From NCBI RefSeq assembly GCF_010645065.1, contig NZ_JAADZW010000010.1:93589-157588 (forward strand): DNA of 64,000 bases, written 5' to 3'. A program made the translations under genes and the position numbers. Positions 24,972 through 34,210 of the stretch are shown here, in pieces (the stretch's first letter is position 1; every line of letters starts with the position of its first letter). The notes below the pieces were generated by a model. It ran no database searches. It was not told where the DNA came from and saw nothing but the letters and a program-made list of their open reading frames with translations. Source of the DNA: Flavobacterium fluviatile. GTDB lineage: Bacteria; Bacteroidota; Bacteroidia; Flavobacteriales; Flavobacteriaceae.

Positions 24972-25544
24972 CTATTGCCCTAATAAATTTTTCTTTAGTG
25001 TCTCATCTACCGGTTTGTCTGAAAGCCAGATTCCGAATAATGCTTTTTTGAAATCAAATCCAGGAATTTTTCCTTTAAGGGCTTCGTTTTTGAAAATATT
25101 CATGGTTTGATCCAAAGGATTGTAAGCTAATATAAATACATCTTTTTCGGTTATTTTGTCACTCAGAAATGTTTTTAACTGATCAATTCTTGGACGCAGT
25201 GACTGAAGTTTGTCTCCCGCTGATTTCTCAAAACCTGTATCCATCGCCTTGCCTAATTTATTGGCAGACACCAAAGCTGAAGTGATTTCAATTCGGATGG
25301 CCATTTCGGTATCGCTGTCAATAATGAATTGAGCATCCTGAGTCAATTGAGACAGATATAAAGCCTGAACGTAAACTTCTGTCCACATTTTTGATCTTCC
25401 CCCGGCACCATTAACTTGTAAAGTTTTATTGAAAACCTCAATTTTTCGGGGAACCGTAACGCCATTTACATCAAATTGCGATTGAGCAAACGCCGAATAT
25501 TGTAATGTTAAAAGGAGTGTAAGCAATAGTAAAATCTTTTTCAT
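24972..25544 (-). CDS. Chalcone-isomerase-like secreted protein
   Basis: This 190-aa protein has a signal peptide (MKKILLLLTLLLTLQYSAFAQ). The mature protein reads as the bacterial chalcone isomerase-like domain (VNGAGGRSKMWTEVYVQALYLS, EITSALVSANKLGKAMDTGF, KGKIPGFDFKKALFGIWLSD). Despite the name, bacterial members act on no known flavonoid and may bind fatty acids or other small molecules, so the function is open. It precedes the acyl-CoA dehydrogenase gene with a 443-bp divergent gap. Single-gene unit with its own terminator. Confidence 0.8.
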   Translation of the reverse strand: MKKILLLLTLLLTLQYSAFAQSQFDVNGVTVPRKIEVFNKTLQVNGAGGRSKMWTEVYVQALYLSQLTQDAQFIIDSDTEMAIRIEITSALVSANKLGKAMDTGFEKSAGDKLQSLRPRIDQLKTFLSDKITEKDVFILAYNPLDQTMNIFKNEALKGKIPGFDFKKALFGIWLSDKPVDETLKKNLLGQ

Positions 25545-25987
25545 AGTCTTTCTTGATAAATTGTTTAGTGTTTTTTGTTTTTTTGCAAAATTACTGCTAA
25601 TTTCTAAATTCCAGCCCTTTATATTCGAAGTTTTTTGTGATATATTTTTGTTTTCTTCTTTCTTATTGAATTAAGGATCAAAATAGTAAGAGTATTTTTA
25701 CCGCACATTTGTCTCTTTTTATTTCTTTGAAATTAGTCATTGCGATATATCTAACGAGGCTGTTATAATTTTTCTAATCAATAATTTTCTTCTTAAATTT
25801 TGAGTAAATTGCTGTGTAATTAATGATTAAATGATTTTTTTGTATTGTATTTGCGAAAACGTTATCGTATTTTTTAATTAAAGCCTAAAATACTATGCAT
25901 GCATTGTTATTTGGTTTTTAAAATTTATATTTGAAAAGCTTTTTTTAGGAGATTAAGGAAAGCTTTAACAACTAAAGAACCACTATT
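25545..25987. other. Divergent intergenic region before acyl-CoA dehydrogenase
   Basis: No gene is visible; it is AT-rich. It contains an ATGCATGCAT palindrome at 25895-25904, also found at 34281-34290 upstream of the KAS III-like gene. No confident promoter match was found. Confidence 0.5.
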
Positions 25988-27130
25988 ATGGATTTTAATT
26001 TAACAGAAGAGCATTTAATGATTCAGCAGGCAGCGAGAGATTTTGCTCAAAACGAATTATTGCCTGGTGTAATTGAGAGAGACGAGAAACAAATTTTTCC
26101 AGCTGAACAGGTAAAAAAGATGGGAGAATTAGGATTTATGGGCATGATGGTAGATCCTAAATATGGAGGTAGTGGACTCGATACAGTTTCATACGTAATT
26201 GCGATGGAAGAAATTTCCAAAGTTGATGCCTCAGCCTCGGTAGTGATGTCTGTAAATAATTCTTTAGTTTGTTGGGGTTTGCAGGAGTTTGGAACCGAAG
26301 AACAGAAACAAAAATATCTGACGCGTCTGGCTTCGGGAGAAATTCATGGGGCATTTTGCTTAAGCGAGCCGGAAGCGGGTAGTGATGCTACTTCTCAAAA
26401 AACGACAGCAATTGATATGGGTGACCATTATTTGGTAAACGGTACAAAAAACTGGATTACCAACGGAAATACGGCTTCTGTATATTTAGTAATTGCTCAG
26501 ACGAAACCTGAATTAAAACATAAAGGAATAAATGTTTTGATAATGACCAAAGATATGCCTGGGTTTTCGGTTGGAACAAAAGAACAAAAAATGGGAATTC
26601 GTGGGTCAGACACCCATTCATTAATGTTCAGTGATGTTAAAGTTCCAAAAGAAAACCGAATTGGAGAAGATGGTTTCGGTTTTAAATTTGCGATGAAAAC
26701 ACTCGCAGGAGGCCGTATCGGGATAGCCGCTCAGGCTTTGGGGATTGCTTCGGGAGCTTATGAACTGGCGTTGAAATATTCAAAAGAGCGTAAGTCTTTC
26801 GGAACCGAAATCTGCAATCATCAGGCCATTGCTTTTAAACTGGCAGATATGGCGGTTAATATTGAAGCCGCACGTCATCTGTGCATGAAAGCTGCCTGGG
26901 ATAAAGACCAGCATAAAAATTATGATGTAAGTGGGGCTATGGCAAAATTATTTGCATCACAGGTCGCTATGGATACGGCCGTAGAAGCGGTTCAGATTCA
27001 CGGAGGAAACGGTTATGTGAAAGAATATCATGTGGAGCGTATGATGCGTGATGCTAAAATTACCCAGATATACGAAGGAACTTCAGAGATTCAGAAAATT
27101 GTAATTTCAAGAGCAGTTATTTCAGAATAA
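25988..27130 (+). CDS. Acyl-CoA dehydrogenase (short-chain type)
   Basis: This 380-aa flavoenzyme oxidises acyl-CoA to enoyl-CoA in fatty-acid or branched-chain amino acid breakdown. Family landmarks are FCLSEPEAGSDA, KNWITNG, the helical C-terminal domain with ERKSFGTEICNHQA, and the catalytic Glu in QIYEGTSEIQ near residue 365. Length matches butyryl-CoA dehydrogenases. Electrons would go to electron transfer flavoprotein, whose genes are not in the window. It ends at a terminator and appears as a single-gene unit with a long upstream region. Confidence 0.93.
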   Translation: MDFNLTEEHLMIQQAARDFAQNELLPGVIERDEKQIFPAEQVKKMGELGFMGMMVDPKYGGSGLDTVSYVIAMEEISKVDASASVVMSVNNSLVCWGLQEFGTEEQKQKYLTRLASGEIHGAFCLSEPEAGSDATSQKTTAIDMGDHYLVNGTKNWITNGNTASVYLVIAQTKPELKHKGINVLIMTKDMPGFSVGTKEQKMGIRGSDTHSLMFSDVKVPKENRIGEDGFGFKFAMKTLAGGRIGIAAQALGIASGAYELALKYSKERKSFGTEICNHQAIAFKLADMAVNIEAARHLCMKAAWDKDQHKNYDVSGAMAKLFASQVAMDTAVEAVQIHGGNGYVKEYHVERMMRDAKITQIYEGTSEIQKIVISRAVISE

Positions 27131-27148
27131 TTTTCTCTTTTTTATGCT

Positions 27149-27186
27149 AAACCCTTTCGGCTTTTTTAGCTTTGAAAGGGTTTTTT
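27149..27186 (+). terminator. Terminator after acyl-CoA dehydrogenase
   Basis: AAACCCTTTC...GAAAGGGTTT with a T run. Confidence 0.9.
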
Positions 27187-27250
27187 ACGTTTATTTTTTT
27201 TACTTTTCAGAAATTTTCCTTTTTAAATAGTATTACTCAAAATCATTTTT

Positions 27251-28228
27251 ATGAAAAAATTATATTTTCTTCTGCCATTTGTTTTATTAGGATGCAAATC
27301 CCAAAATGTTTCAGTAAACGTGAAGGAATCAGCATCTGTATCGCAGCCGGTTGAAATAGCATACAAAGTTGAACAGAATGAAGTTTCTGATTTTTTAAGA
27401 TACCTGTCTTCAGATGAACTCGAAGGAAGGGAAACAGGTACGGCGGGTATTGAAAAGGCTGCTGTTTTTCTGGAAGATTTTTTTGAGAAAAATAATGTAA
27501 AACCTTATTTCACTACGTATCGGGATATGCTCACTAATTTTAAGTCGCCGGCTTACAATATTGTGGGATATTTAGAAGGAAGCGATCCGGAACTCAAAAA
27601 AGAATTTGTGGTTTTGAGCGCGCATTACGACCATATCGGTCTGTTAAAAAATAAACAAGGTGATGTGATTAATAACGGTGCAAACGATGATGCTTCGGGA
27701 GTAACCGTGGTAGCAGAATTGGCTAAATATTTTGCGAAGACAAAATCAAATAAAAGAAGTATTCTTTTTGTGTTTTTTGCAGGGGAAGAAAAAGGATTAT
27801 TAGGATCGAAAAGTTTAGTAGAGAAACTTAAAAAGAAAGACTTTAATTTATACGCCCAGCTCAATATTGAAATGGTGGGAGTACCAATGAAACGTGATTA
27901 TCTTGCTTATATTACAGGTTTCGATAAATCAAATATGGCGCAGAAAATAAATGAATACACTGGTAAGAATACAATTGGCTTTTTGCCTAAAGAAGCAGAG
28001 TATAAATTGTTTTACAGATCTGATAATTATTCCTTTTACGATGTTTTCAAAAAGCCCTGCCAGTCTATAAGCACTTTTGATTTTGAAAATTTCGAGTTTT
28101 ATCATCATCCTTCAGATGAATTTCAGCTGATGAATATTCCGCATATTACTAAATTTACACAGGAATTTTTGCCGGCTGTGACTCAAATTGCGACAACTCC
28201 AACACAGGAAATTACGATGACTAAATAA
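27251..28228 (+). CDS. M28 family zinc aminopeptidase, lipoprotein
   Basis: This 325-aa protein has a lipoprotein signal peptide ending at Cys15 (FVLLGC). The M28 fold shows the zinc ligands in order: SAHYDHIG, NGANDDASG, FFAGEEKGLLGS, IEMVG and the late histidine in FYHHPSDE. It cleaves N-terminal amino acids or small peptides in the periplasm or at the cell surface. Length is usual for short M28 members. It lies between a terminator and an SDR gene 120 bp on. Confidence 0.9.
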   Translation: MKKLYFLLPFVLLGCKSQNVSVNVKESASVSQPVEIAYKVEQNEVSDFLRYLSSDELEGRETGTAGIEKAAVFLEDFFEKNNVKPYFTTYRDMLTNFKSPAYNIVGYLEGSDPELKKEFVVLSAHYDHIGLLKNKQGDVINNGANDDASGVTVVAELAKYFAKTKSNKRSILFVFFAGEEKGLLGSKSLVEKLKKKDFNLYAQLNIEMVGVPMKRDYLAYITGFDKSNMAQKINEYTGKNTIGFLPKEAEYKLFYRSDNYSFYDVFKKPCQSISTFDFENFEFYHHPSDEFQLMNIPHITKFTQEFLPAVTQIATTPTQEITMTK

Positions 28229-28348
28229 GTATTCCTTTTTATAAGATTTGACTATTTTTGCGGTATGAAATCTCCATTCTTCCAATGTAAAACAGTATTA
28301 AAAGAATGGCGATACCATATTCCATTAAAAAGCAAATAGCATCTTCAT

Positions 28349-29026
28349 ATGAAAAATATTATTATCACTGGAACCTCAAGAGGAATTGGCTATGAACTTG
28401 CATTACAGTTTGCAAATGCAGGATATAATGTATTAGCAATTTCAAGAAAAATTCCGCAGGCTCTTTTAGAACACCAAAACGTAACCTGTCTTTCAGTTGA
28501 TCTGGCAAATGAATCACAACTCGATATTGTAAGCGATTTTCTTTCTTCAACATGGAAAAAAGTAGATGCTGTAGTGCATAATGCAGGCGCTTTATTATTG
28601 AAGCCTTTTGCAGAAACCACTCAGGCTGATTTTGAAAGCATTTATAAAGTGAATGTTTTTGCCGTAGCCAATCTTACCCGAATTTGTTTGCCGTATCTGG
28701 AAAAAGGAAGCCATGTCGTAACCATTAGTTCGATAGGCGGGGTGAGAGGCAGTCTTAAATTTGCAGGCCTTGCTGCTTATAGTTCAAGCAAAGGAGCTGT
28801 TGGTACCTTAACCGAATTATTGGCTGAAGAATACAAAGAAAAAGGAATTTCATTCAATGTTCTGGCGTTAGGTTCTGTTCAGACTGAAATGCTGAATGAA
28901 GCTTTCCCGGGTTATCAGGCGCCAATTTCTGCAGAAGGAATGGCAACTTATATTTATGATTTTACGCTTAACGGGAATAAATATTTTAATGGAAAAGTAT
29001 TGGAGGTTTCTTCGACAAATCCTTAA
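28349..29026 (+). CDS. Short-chain dehydrogenase/reductase
   Basis: This 225-aa NAD(P)-binding enzyme has the Gly motif TGTSRGIG at residue 7, NAG at about 77, the catalytic Ser in ISSIGG and YSSSK at around 145-149 (Tyr-Lys pair). Length is short for the family, as the C-terminal substrate lid is reduced. The substrate is not readable. It precedes the SprT-like gene in the same direction by 92 bp. Confidence 0.85.
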   Translation: MKNIIITGTSRGIGYELALQFANAGYNVLAISRKIPQALLEHQNVTCLSVDLANESQLDIVSDFLSSTWKKVDAVVHNAGALLLKPFAETTQADFESIYKVNVFAVANLTRICLPYLEKGSHVVTISSIGGVRGSLKFAGLAAYSSSKGAVGTLTELLAEEYKEKGISFNVLALGSVQTEMLNEAFPGYQAPISAEGMATYIYDFTLNGNKYFNGKVLEVSSTNP

Positions 29027-29117
29027 TTAATTATGAATTGTCAGGCTGAGCGGAGTCGAAGCCTTTTTTTCTTCTTTAAACTAATCAAAAACTCATAACT
29101 TATAACTCATAATTAAA

Positions 29118-29720
29118 TTGAGCGAAACTCTTGCAAAATATATCCCCGAGCATGCCGTAAAGCCTGTTTTCGATTTGATAGTTGCCAATCAGGTGCATCT
29201 GAAAATTGTAAACGAACGCCAGACACGTCACGGCGATTATAGGAGAGGACCGAGTGGCAAACATGAAATTACGGTAAATGCGAGTTTAAATAAATATCGT
29301 TTTTTGATTACGCTAATTCATGAAATATCTCATCTAATCGCTTTTGAGAAGTTTGGACGAAATATAAAACCTCACGGGAATGAATGGAAATTTACTTTTC
29401 AGCGTTTGATGATTCCTTTTATCCGTCCGGAGATATTTCCGAGTCAGATTTTGCCACTATTGGCAAGACATTTTAAGAATCCGTCTGCAAGCAGTGATAC
29501 AGATACGACGCTTTCATTAGCTCTTAAGCAATACGACAAGGAAAACGATAAAAATTATGTTTTTGAAATTCCGTATGGAAGTGTTTTCAGAATAAAAAAT
29601 GGTAAGATATTCAAGAAGATTGCAGTCAGGACAAAACGTTTTGAATGTCTTGAAATTAGTTCGGGTAAATTATATCTTTTTAATCCGAATGCTGAAGTAG
29701 AGCTAATAAATGTTCAATAA
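29118..29720 (+). CDS. SprT-like zinc metallopeptidase (TTG start)
   Basis: This 200-aa protein has the metalloprotease motif TLIHEISHLIAFEKFG near residue 66 with a third ligand in PHGNEWK. The SprT domain relatives in eukaryotes (Spartan) resolve DNA-protein crosslinks; the bacterial role is inferred. There is no ATG in frame upstream of the family start, so TTG at 29118 is used. No zinc-ribbon tail is obvious. It is followed by a palindromic terminator in convergence with the ABC transporter genes. Confidence 0.8.
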   Translation: MSETLAKYIPEHAVKPVFDLIVANQVHLKIVNERQTRHGDYRRGPSGKHEITVNASLNKYRFLITLIHEISHLIAFEKFGRNIKPHGNEWKFTFQRLMIPFIRPEIFPSQILPLLARHFKNPSASSDTDTTLSLALKQYDKENDKNYVFEIPYGSVFRIKNGKIFKKIAVRTKRFECLEISSGKLYLFNPNAEVELINVQ

Positions 29721-29722
29721 AA

Positions 29723-29766
29723 AAATTCCAAATTCCAATTTTTACTAAGATTGGAATTTGGAATTT
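29723..29766. terminator. Bidirectional palindromic terminator/repeat
   Basis: AAATTCCAAATTCCAAT at 29723-29739 and its exact reverse complement at 29750-29766. It lies between convergent genes. A related inverted repeat is at 32271-32319. Confidence 0.75.
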
Positions 29767-29795
29767 GGGATTTTAATATTGTAATTTAAAAAGTT

Positions 29796-30557
29796 TTACC
29801 CTTTCAAATAAGCTTCTCTTACTTTTTTAAACAAATTAGAAGAATAAACAAATTTCACAACTGCCTCATTTTCGGTTGTAAAGATTTCTTCTTTAGTTCC
29901 CTGCCAGGCTTTTAGCCCTTTCTTTAAGAAAACAATATTTTCTCCGATCTCCATTACAGAGTTCATATCATGGGTGTTGATTACCGTTGTAATATTGTAT
30001 TCTTTTGTAATTTCCTGAATTAAGTTGTCAATCAAAGTTGACGTATTTGGATCCAGACCTGAGTTTGGTTCGTCACAAAACAAATATTTGGGATTGTTCA
30101 CGATTGCACGAGCGATAGCCACACGTTTCTGCATTCCTCCTGAAATTTCAGATGGGAGTTTTTTGTGGGCTTCAACCAGGTTAACCCTTTCCAGAACAAA
30201 GTCAACACGTTCTTTGATTAGGGCTTTGTTATTATTGGTGAACATTCTTAACGGAAACGCCACATTTTCTTCCACAGTCATCGAATCGAATAAAGCACTT
30301 CCCTGAAATACCATTCCGATTTCGGTTCTCAGTTCTCTTTTTTCATCTGCATCCAAACTTGAGTAAACCCGTCCGTCAAATTCAATTGTGCCCGATTCAG
30401 GTTTGTGAATTCCTAATAAAGTTTTCAGTAGGACGGTTTTACCTGAGCCACTTTGTCCAATAATCAGGTTGGTTTTCCCGGTTTCAAAAACCGTCGAAAC
30501 ACCTTTTAAAACTTTACTGTCACCAAATGATTTCTCTATGTTTTTTACTTCGATCAT
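29796..30557 (-). CDS. ABC transporter ATP-binding protein, MlaF-like
   Basis: This 253-aa ATPase powers lipid transport across the envelope. It has Walker A GQSGSGKTVLLKTLLG, the signature SGGMQKRVAIARA, Walker B KYLFCDEPNSGLDP and the H-loop NTHDMNS. I start at the ATG giving MIEVKNIEKSFG; an in-frame upstream start would overlap the permease by 60 bp. It overlaps the permease gene by one base (TAATG), so they are co-translated. The usual Mce/MlaD partner is not in this window. It is cytoplasmic, on the inner face of the membrane. Confidence 0.88.
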   Translation of the reverse strand: MIEVKNIEKSFGDSKVLKGVSTVFETGKTNLIIGQSGSGKTVLLKTLLGIHKPESGTIEFDGRVYSSLDADEKRELRTEIGMVFQGSALFDSMTVEENVAFPLRMFTNNNKALIKERVDFVLERVNLVEAHKKLPSEISGGMQKRVAIARAIVNNPKYLFCDEPNSGLDPNTSTLIDNLIQEITKEYNITTVINTHDMNSVMEIGENIVFLKKGLKAWQGTKEEIFTTENEAVVKFVYSSNLFKKVREAYLKG

Positions 30558-31303
30558 TATCCTAATAATAATTGAGTTAATATGTAATTCAGAAGAATGA
30601 TACAAACCGATGTCCATACAAATGAAACCGTACTTGCTTTACCCACTTCTAATGCGCCACCTTTCATGTAGTATCCGTGAAAAGACGGAATTGTCGCTAA
30701 TAACATTGCAAAAATCAGTGTTTTAATGAAGGCGTATGTTATGTGAAAAGGGATAAAATCCATCTGGGCTCCTGAAATAAAATCTGCGCCGGTTGAGAAT
30801 CCTCCGTAAGCACAAGCCATCCATCCTCCAAAAATGCCTAAAAACATACTGATTCCAATTACAAAAGGATACATTAATAAAGCTACTATTTTTGGGAAAA
30901 CAAGATAATTTAATGAATTTACACCCATAACTTCAAGAGCATCAATTTGCTCCGTTACGCGCATGGTACCAATACTGGAAGTAATGTAAGACCCCATTTT
31001 TCCGGCCATAATTACCGAAATAAAAGTAGGGGCAAACTCTAAGATTACCGACTGACGTGTAGCAAAACCAATTAAATATTTTGGGATTAACGGATTAGTT
31101 AAGTTTAAAGCGGTTTGAATTGCCACAACCCCTCCAATAAAAAAAGAGATAAAACAAACGATACCGAGAGAGTCAATTATTAAATCGTCGATTTCTTTGA
31201 AAATTAATCTTTTCATTACAGACCATTTGGTCTGTTTGTTGAAAATTTCTTTCAGCATTAAAAAATATTTCCCTACCTGGGATAAATAACGAATTAACAT
31301 CAT
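30557..31303 (-). CDS. ABC transporter permease, MlaE-like
   Basis: This 248-aa permease has about five to six membrane segments and the MlaE pattern VCFISFFIGGVVAIQTAL, APTFISVIMAGKMGSYIT and EQIDALEVMGVN. Together with the MlaF-like ATPase it forms the inner-membrane part of a phospholipid or sterol/lipid transporter. Its stop codon overlaps the ATPase start by one base. Upstream, in the same direction, are a glycosyltransferase and a methyltransferase, which could form a longer envelope-biogenesis transcript. Confidence 0.88.
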   Translation of the reverse strand: MMLIRYLSQVGKYFLMLKEIFNKQTKWSVMKRLIFKEIDDLIIDSLGIVCFISFFIGGVVAIQTALNLTNPLIPKYLIGFATRQSVILEFAPTFISVIMAGKMGSYITSSIGTMRVTEQIDALEVMGVNSLNYLVFPKIVALLMYPFVIGISMFLGIFGGWMACAYGGFSTGADFISGAQMDFIPFHITYAFIKTLIFAMLLATIPSFHGYYMKGGALEVGKASTVSFVWTSVCIILLNYILTQLLLG

Positions 31304-31383
31304 AGTTTTACAAATATTGGCTAAGGTAAAAAGAAGTTACGAGTTTTGGGTAATGAGATTACTTTTTTCGGTTGTTTTGGCAA

Positions 31384-32232
31384 TCAAATTAACTTTTGTT
31401 TCATTTTTTGAAAACGGTACTTTCTTATAAATTTAGCCTGTTCAGGGGTAACCAACAAAGGAGTTTTGGCGCTTTTTGCTTTCCAGAAACCTCTGATGTA
31501 ATCCAGGAAGAGAAATGGTTTTTTCTTCATCATGGCCAGTTTTGCAGAAGCAATAGCTGTAATCCAAAAACCATATCCTAAGGTGTAAAATGCCTCTCCT
31601 TGTTTGTAACGGGCTGTTTTGTTGTAATTGGCACCGGTTGGTTTGAGGTGTTTTACATGTAAAGATTCGTCTGTAACAATTTTCCAGTCATAATATTTAC
31701 ACAATAATTCATCTACCGTATCCCAGCCCATTGCAGGGCGTAATCCTCCGATTTGCTGAAATGTTTCTTTTCGGTATGCCTTTAAAGCTCCGCGAATATG
31801 ATCTTTGTCGGTCAGGTTTTCCAAAACCCAGTCACCGTTTTTTTCGATATAACAGAATCCGCCAGCCATACCAACTCTTGGGTCGGATTCGAAATGTTTG
31901 ATGATGGTTTCGAAATAGTTGGGAGGAAAAATCAAATCTCCGTCTATTTTTACAATTATATCATAATCAGAATCCAGAGTTTCAAAACCTTTCTGAAAAG
32001 CCTGAATAACCTTGCTTCCCGGCATATGAATCGCATCTGAAGTTTTGTTGACAACTGAGATATACGGATTCTCTTTTGCAAAACCCAATACAACTTCTTC
32101 TGTTTTATCTGTTGAATTGTCATTGACAACCACAACTTTTGATGGTAAAACAGTCTGTGTAACCAAAGATTGCAAAGTCAGACCAATGAGATCCTGTTCA
32201 TTGTGGGCGGGTATAACAATGTAATACTTCAT
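31384..32232 (-). CDS. Glycosyltransferase family 2
   Basis: This 282-aa enzyme transfers a sugar to an acceptor. The GT-A fold begins YYIVIPAHNEQDLIGLTLQS, with NDNSTDKT and the metal-binding DGD in VKIDGDLIF. A C-terminal region (KQGEAFYTLGYGFWI) is hydrophobic and may touch the membrane. The donor and acceptor are unknown. It sits in a likely operon with a methyltransferase upstream and MlaE/MlaF downstream, pointing to lipid or cell-envelope modification. The start gives MKYYIVIPAHNE directly at the first strand. Confidence 0.88.
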   Translation of the reverse strand: MKYYIVIPAHNEQDLIGLTLQSLVTQTVLPSKVVVVNDNSTDKTEEVVLGFAKENPYISVVNKTSDAIHMPGSKVIQAFQKGFETLDSDYDIIVKIDGDLIFPPNYFETIIKHFESDPRVGMAGGFCYIEKNGDWVLENLTDKDHIRGALKAYRKETFQQIGGLRPAMGWDTVDELLCKYYDWKIVTDESLHVKHLKPTGANYNKTARYKQGEAFYTLGYGFWITAIASAKLAMMKKKPFLFLDYIRGFWKAKSAKTPLLVTPEQAKFIRKYRFQKMKQKLI

Positions 32233-32270
32233 TTTAAATTTACAATTTTAAATTTAAATTCCAAACTTTT

Positions 32271-32319
32271 AAAATTCCAAATTCCAATCAAAGCTAGTTC
32301 GATTGGAATTTGGAATTTT
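32271..32319. repeat. Inverted repeat between GT2 and methyltransferase genes
   Basis: AAAATTCCAAATTCCAATC at 32271-32289 and its exact reverse complement at 32301-32319. The arms match those of the 29723 element. A partial version lies near 48800. Confidence 0.75.
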
Positions 32320-32330
32320 ACTATTGGAAT

Positions 32331-32861
32331 TTATTTAATCTTTTCAGCTGCCACAATATAATATCTCGGAGTAAAATATCGTAATAAAGGTCTTAATCCA
32401 AACTTTTTTACCGGATGTGTAAATTGTAAACGGTCGGTTATTTTCCACCCCGTTTTTTCTAAAAGCCAGTCCAGCTGCCAGTCTTCAAATTCGTGGTAAT
32501 GTCTGTCCCACATGTCTGTTTTAGAACGATATGCTGGCGAAAACCATAAACGTAACGGAATTGAAATTAATATTTTATCACATTTTACGTTTTGTAAAAT
32601 GGTGTATGGATTTAATAAATGTTCGAAAATTTCAAACGCCGTAAAAACAGTATATTCTTCTGTTTGTAGCGCCCTATGGTCGTTATCTAAATCTTCGCCT
32701 TTTGTGTTTTTTACCGTATAACCATTTTCTTCCATTATTTTAGAGAACGGATTTGGAACTCCAAAATCAAAAATGGTTTCTGATGTGCTAACGTGCTTTT
32801 GTAAAAACTCTAAAGTAAGTCTGAATCTTTTATTAGGAAACGTTTTTTCGTACATAGTCAT
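32331..32861 (-). CDS. Class I SAM-dependent methyltransferase-like protein
   Basis: This 176-aa protein resembles SAM methyltransferases of the UbiE/COQ5-like type: DFGVPNPFSK takes the place of the glycine-rich motif I, then GEDLDNDHRAL and FTAFEIFEHLLNPYTILQN. Motif I is weak, so binding of SAM is not certain. The start at 32861 gives MTMYEK; the second ATG (32855) is equally possible. It lies upstream of the glycosyltransferase on the same strand. It may modify a lipid or a carbohydrate. Confidence 0.65.
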   Translation of the reverse strand: MTMYEKTFPNKRFRLTLEFLQKHVSTSETIFDFGVPNPFSKIMEENGYTVKNTKGEDLDNDHRALQTEEYTVFTAFEIFEHLLNPYTILQNVKCDKILISIPLRLWFSPAYRSKTDMWDRHYHEFEDWQLDWLLEKTGWKITDRLQFTHPVKKFGLRPLLRYFTPRYYIVAAEKIK

Positions 32862-32973
32862 TGCGAACGAATCTCTCGTTCATGAATTGTTAATTAGGTC
32901 GCAAATATACTAAAAAAGTATTCAGTGTTCAGTTTTTAGTATTCGGTTGGGGTGGTAAGTTTTAAATGAATAT

Positions 32974-33107
32974 CTCGCAAAGACGCAAAGACGCAAGGTT
33001 TTAATTTCACGCAGATTATGCAGATTTAAGCAGATTTTTGAAAATCATTTTAATCCTTCCAATCTGTGGAAAAAAAAAGAAACTTTGCGACTTTGCTTCT
33101 TTGCAAG
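32974..33107. repeat. Inverted repeat of the CGCAAAGACGCAAAG type with a nested repeat
   Basis: The arm CTCGCAAAGACGCAAAG at 32974 pairs with CTTTGCGACTTTGC-type sequence ending at 33107. A CACGCAGATT element (33008-33040, tandem GCAGATT units) is nested inside. This and a GTCATTGCGAACGAATC-type unit near 32860 fill the 290-bp gap; no gene is visible. Confidence 0.65.
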
Positions 33108-33151
33108 ATTAATTTACTCGCTGTTAAAATAAAAACTTATTTTATTCTAGT

Positions 33152-34210
33152 TTAGTGTCTATAAACAAATGCATTAATGTTCATTCCTGCTCCAACAGAA
33201 GCAAAAATAACCACATCACCTTTACTGATTTCATGATTTTCCAGTTTTCCCTGAATTAAAAGGTCGTATAAGGTAGGTACAGTTGCAACACTGCTGTTTC
33301 CTAAATCATGTATGCTCATTGGCATGATATCCCTGGGAGCTGTTTTGTCGTATAATTTATAAAAACGGTCGATTATGGCTTCATCCATTTTTTCGTTTGC
33401 CTGATGAATCAGGATTTTTTTGACCTCGTCAATCCCGATTCCGCTTTTATCCAGACATTCTTTCATAGCCATCGGAACATTGCTCAAAGCAAATTCGTAA
33501 ATTTTACGACCATACATTTTAATATATTTTACATCGGGATCCAGATCAGGATTGTATGATTTTCCGAAGAAAAGAAAATTGGCTTCATCATTTGCGAAAG
33601 TGGCGCTTTCGTAAGATAATAAACCGGCTTCGTCAGTCGAAGCTTCTAAAATGGAAGCTCCCGCACCATCAGAATAAATCATCGAATCACGATCGTGATC
33701 GTCAACCACTCTCGAAAGGGTTTCTGCTCCAATCACCAAAACTCTTTTTGCCATTCCGGATTTTATGAAAGCATTTGCCTGCAGAACTCCTTCAATCCAT
33801 CCCGGGCAGCCGAAAAGAATATCATAAGCCACACATTTTGGGTTTTTGATGTCCAGTTTGTTTTTCACACGGGTTGCCAGACTCGGGATCATATCTGACT
33901 GGATTGTTCCCGATTTTACATCGCCAAAGTTGTGGGCAAAAATGATATAATCTAAAGTTTCTTTGTCGATATTAGCATTTGCAATTGCCTTTTCGGCTGC
34001 AAAAAAGGCTAAATCAGAAGTGATATGCTGGTCTTCGGCATAACGTCGGTTTTCGATTCCGGTAATGCCTTTGAATTTTTTTATTACTGTTTCGTTAGGA
34101 TATCCAAAAGGAGTTCCGTCTTCATTTAAAAAAACATGCTTGTCAAAATCGGTATTTTTAACTTCTTTTTGCGGAATATAGCTTCCGATACCTATAATTT
34201 TTATTTTCAT
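33152..34210 (-). CDS. 3-oxoacyl-ACP synthase III (KAS III-like)
   Basis: This 352-aa thiolase-fold enzyme joins acyl groups. The catalytic triad is intact: Cys135 in DILFGCPGW, His268 in ILIHQANEK and Asn304 in DLGNSSVATV. The N-terminal domain carries FKGITGIENRRYA. It is of FabH type but slightly long, so it may be a second copy with a specialised starter, as in branched-chain fatty acid or flexirubin/aryl-polyene synthesis. It is a single-gene unit, divergent from nothing in the window, and has an ATGCATGCAT palindrome 71 bp upstream. Confidence 0.85.
   Translation of the reverse strand: MKIKIIGIGSYIPQKEVKNTDFDKHVFLNEDGTPFGYPNETVIKKFKGITGIENRRYAEDQHITSDLAFFAAEKAIANANIDKETLDYIIFAHNFGDVKSGTIQSDMIPSLATRVKNKLDIKNPKCVAYDILFGCPGWIEGVLQANAFIKSGMAKRVLVIGAETLSRVVDDHDRDSMIYSDGAGASILEASTDEAGLLSYESATFANDEANFLFFGKSYNPDLDPDVKYIKMYGRKIYEFALSNVPMAMKECLDKSGIGIDEVKKILIHQANEKMDEAIIDRFYKLYDKTAPRDIMPMSIHDLGNSSVATVPTLYDLLIQGKLENHEISKGDVVIFASVGAGMNINAFVYRH

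Noticed and set aside
28265..28339. 24-codon ORF before the SDR gene
   Set aside because: Too short to support and no conservation can be judged; a TATTTTTG element lies just upstream, so it was considered.
33152..34210. Calling the KAS III-like gene fabH
   Set aside because: Catalytic residues fit, but the length and single-gene setting suggest a paralogue, so no symbol was given.
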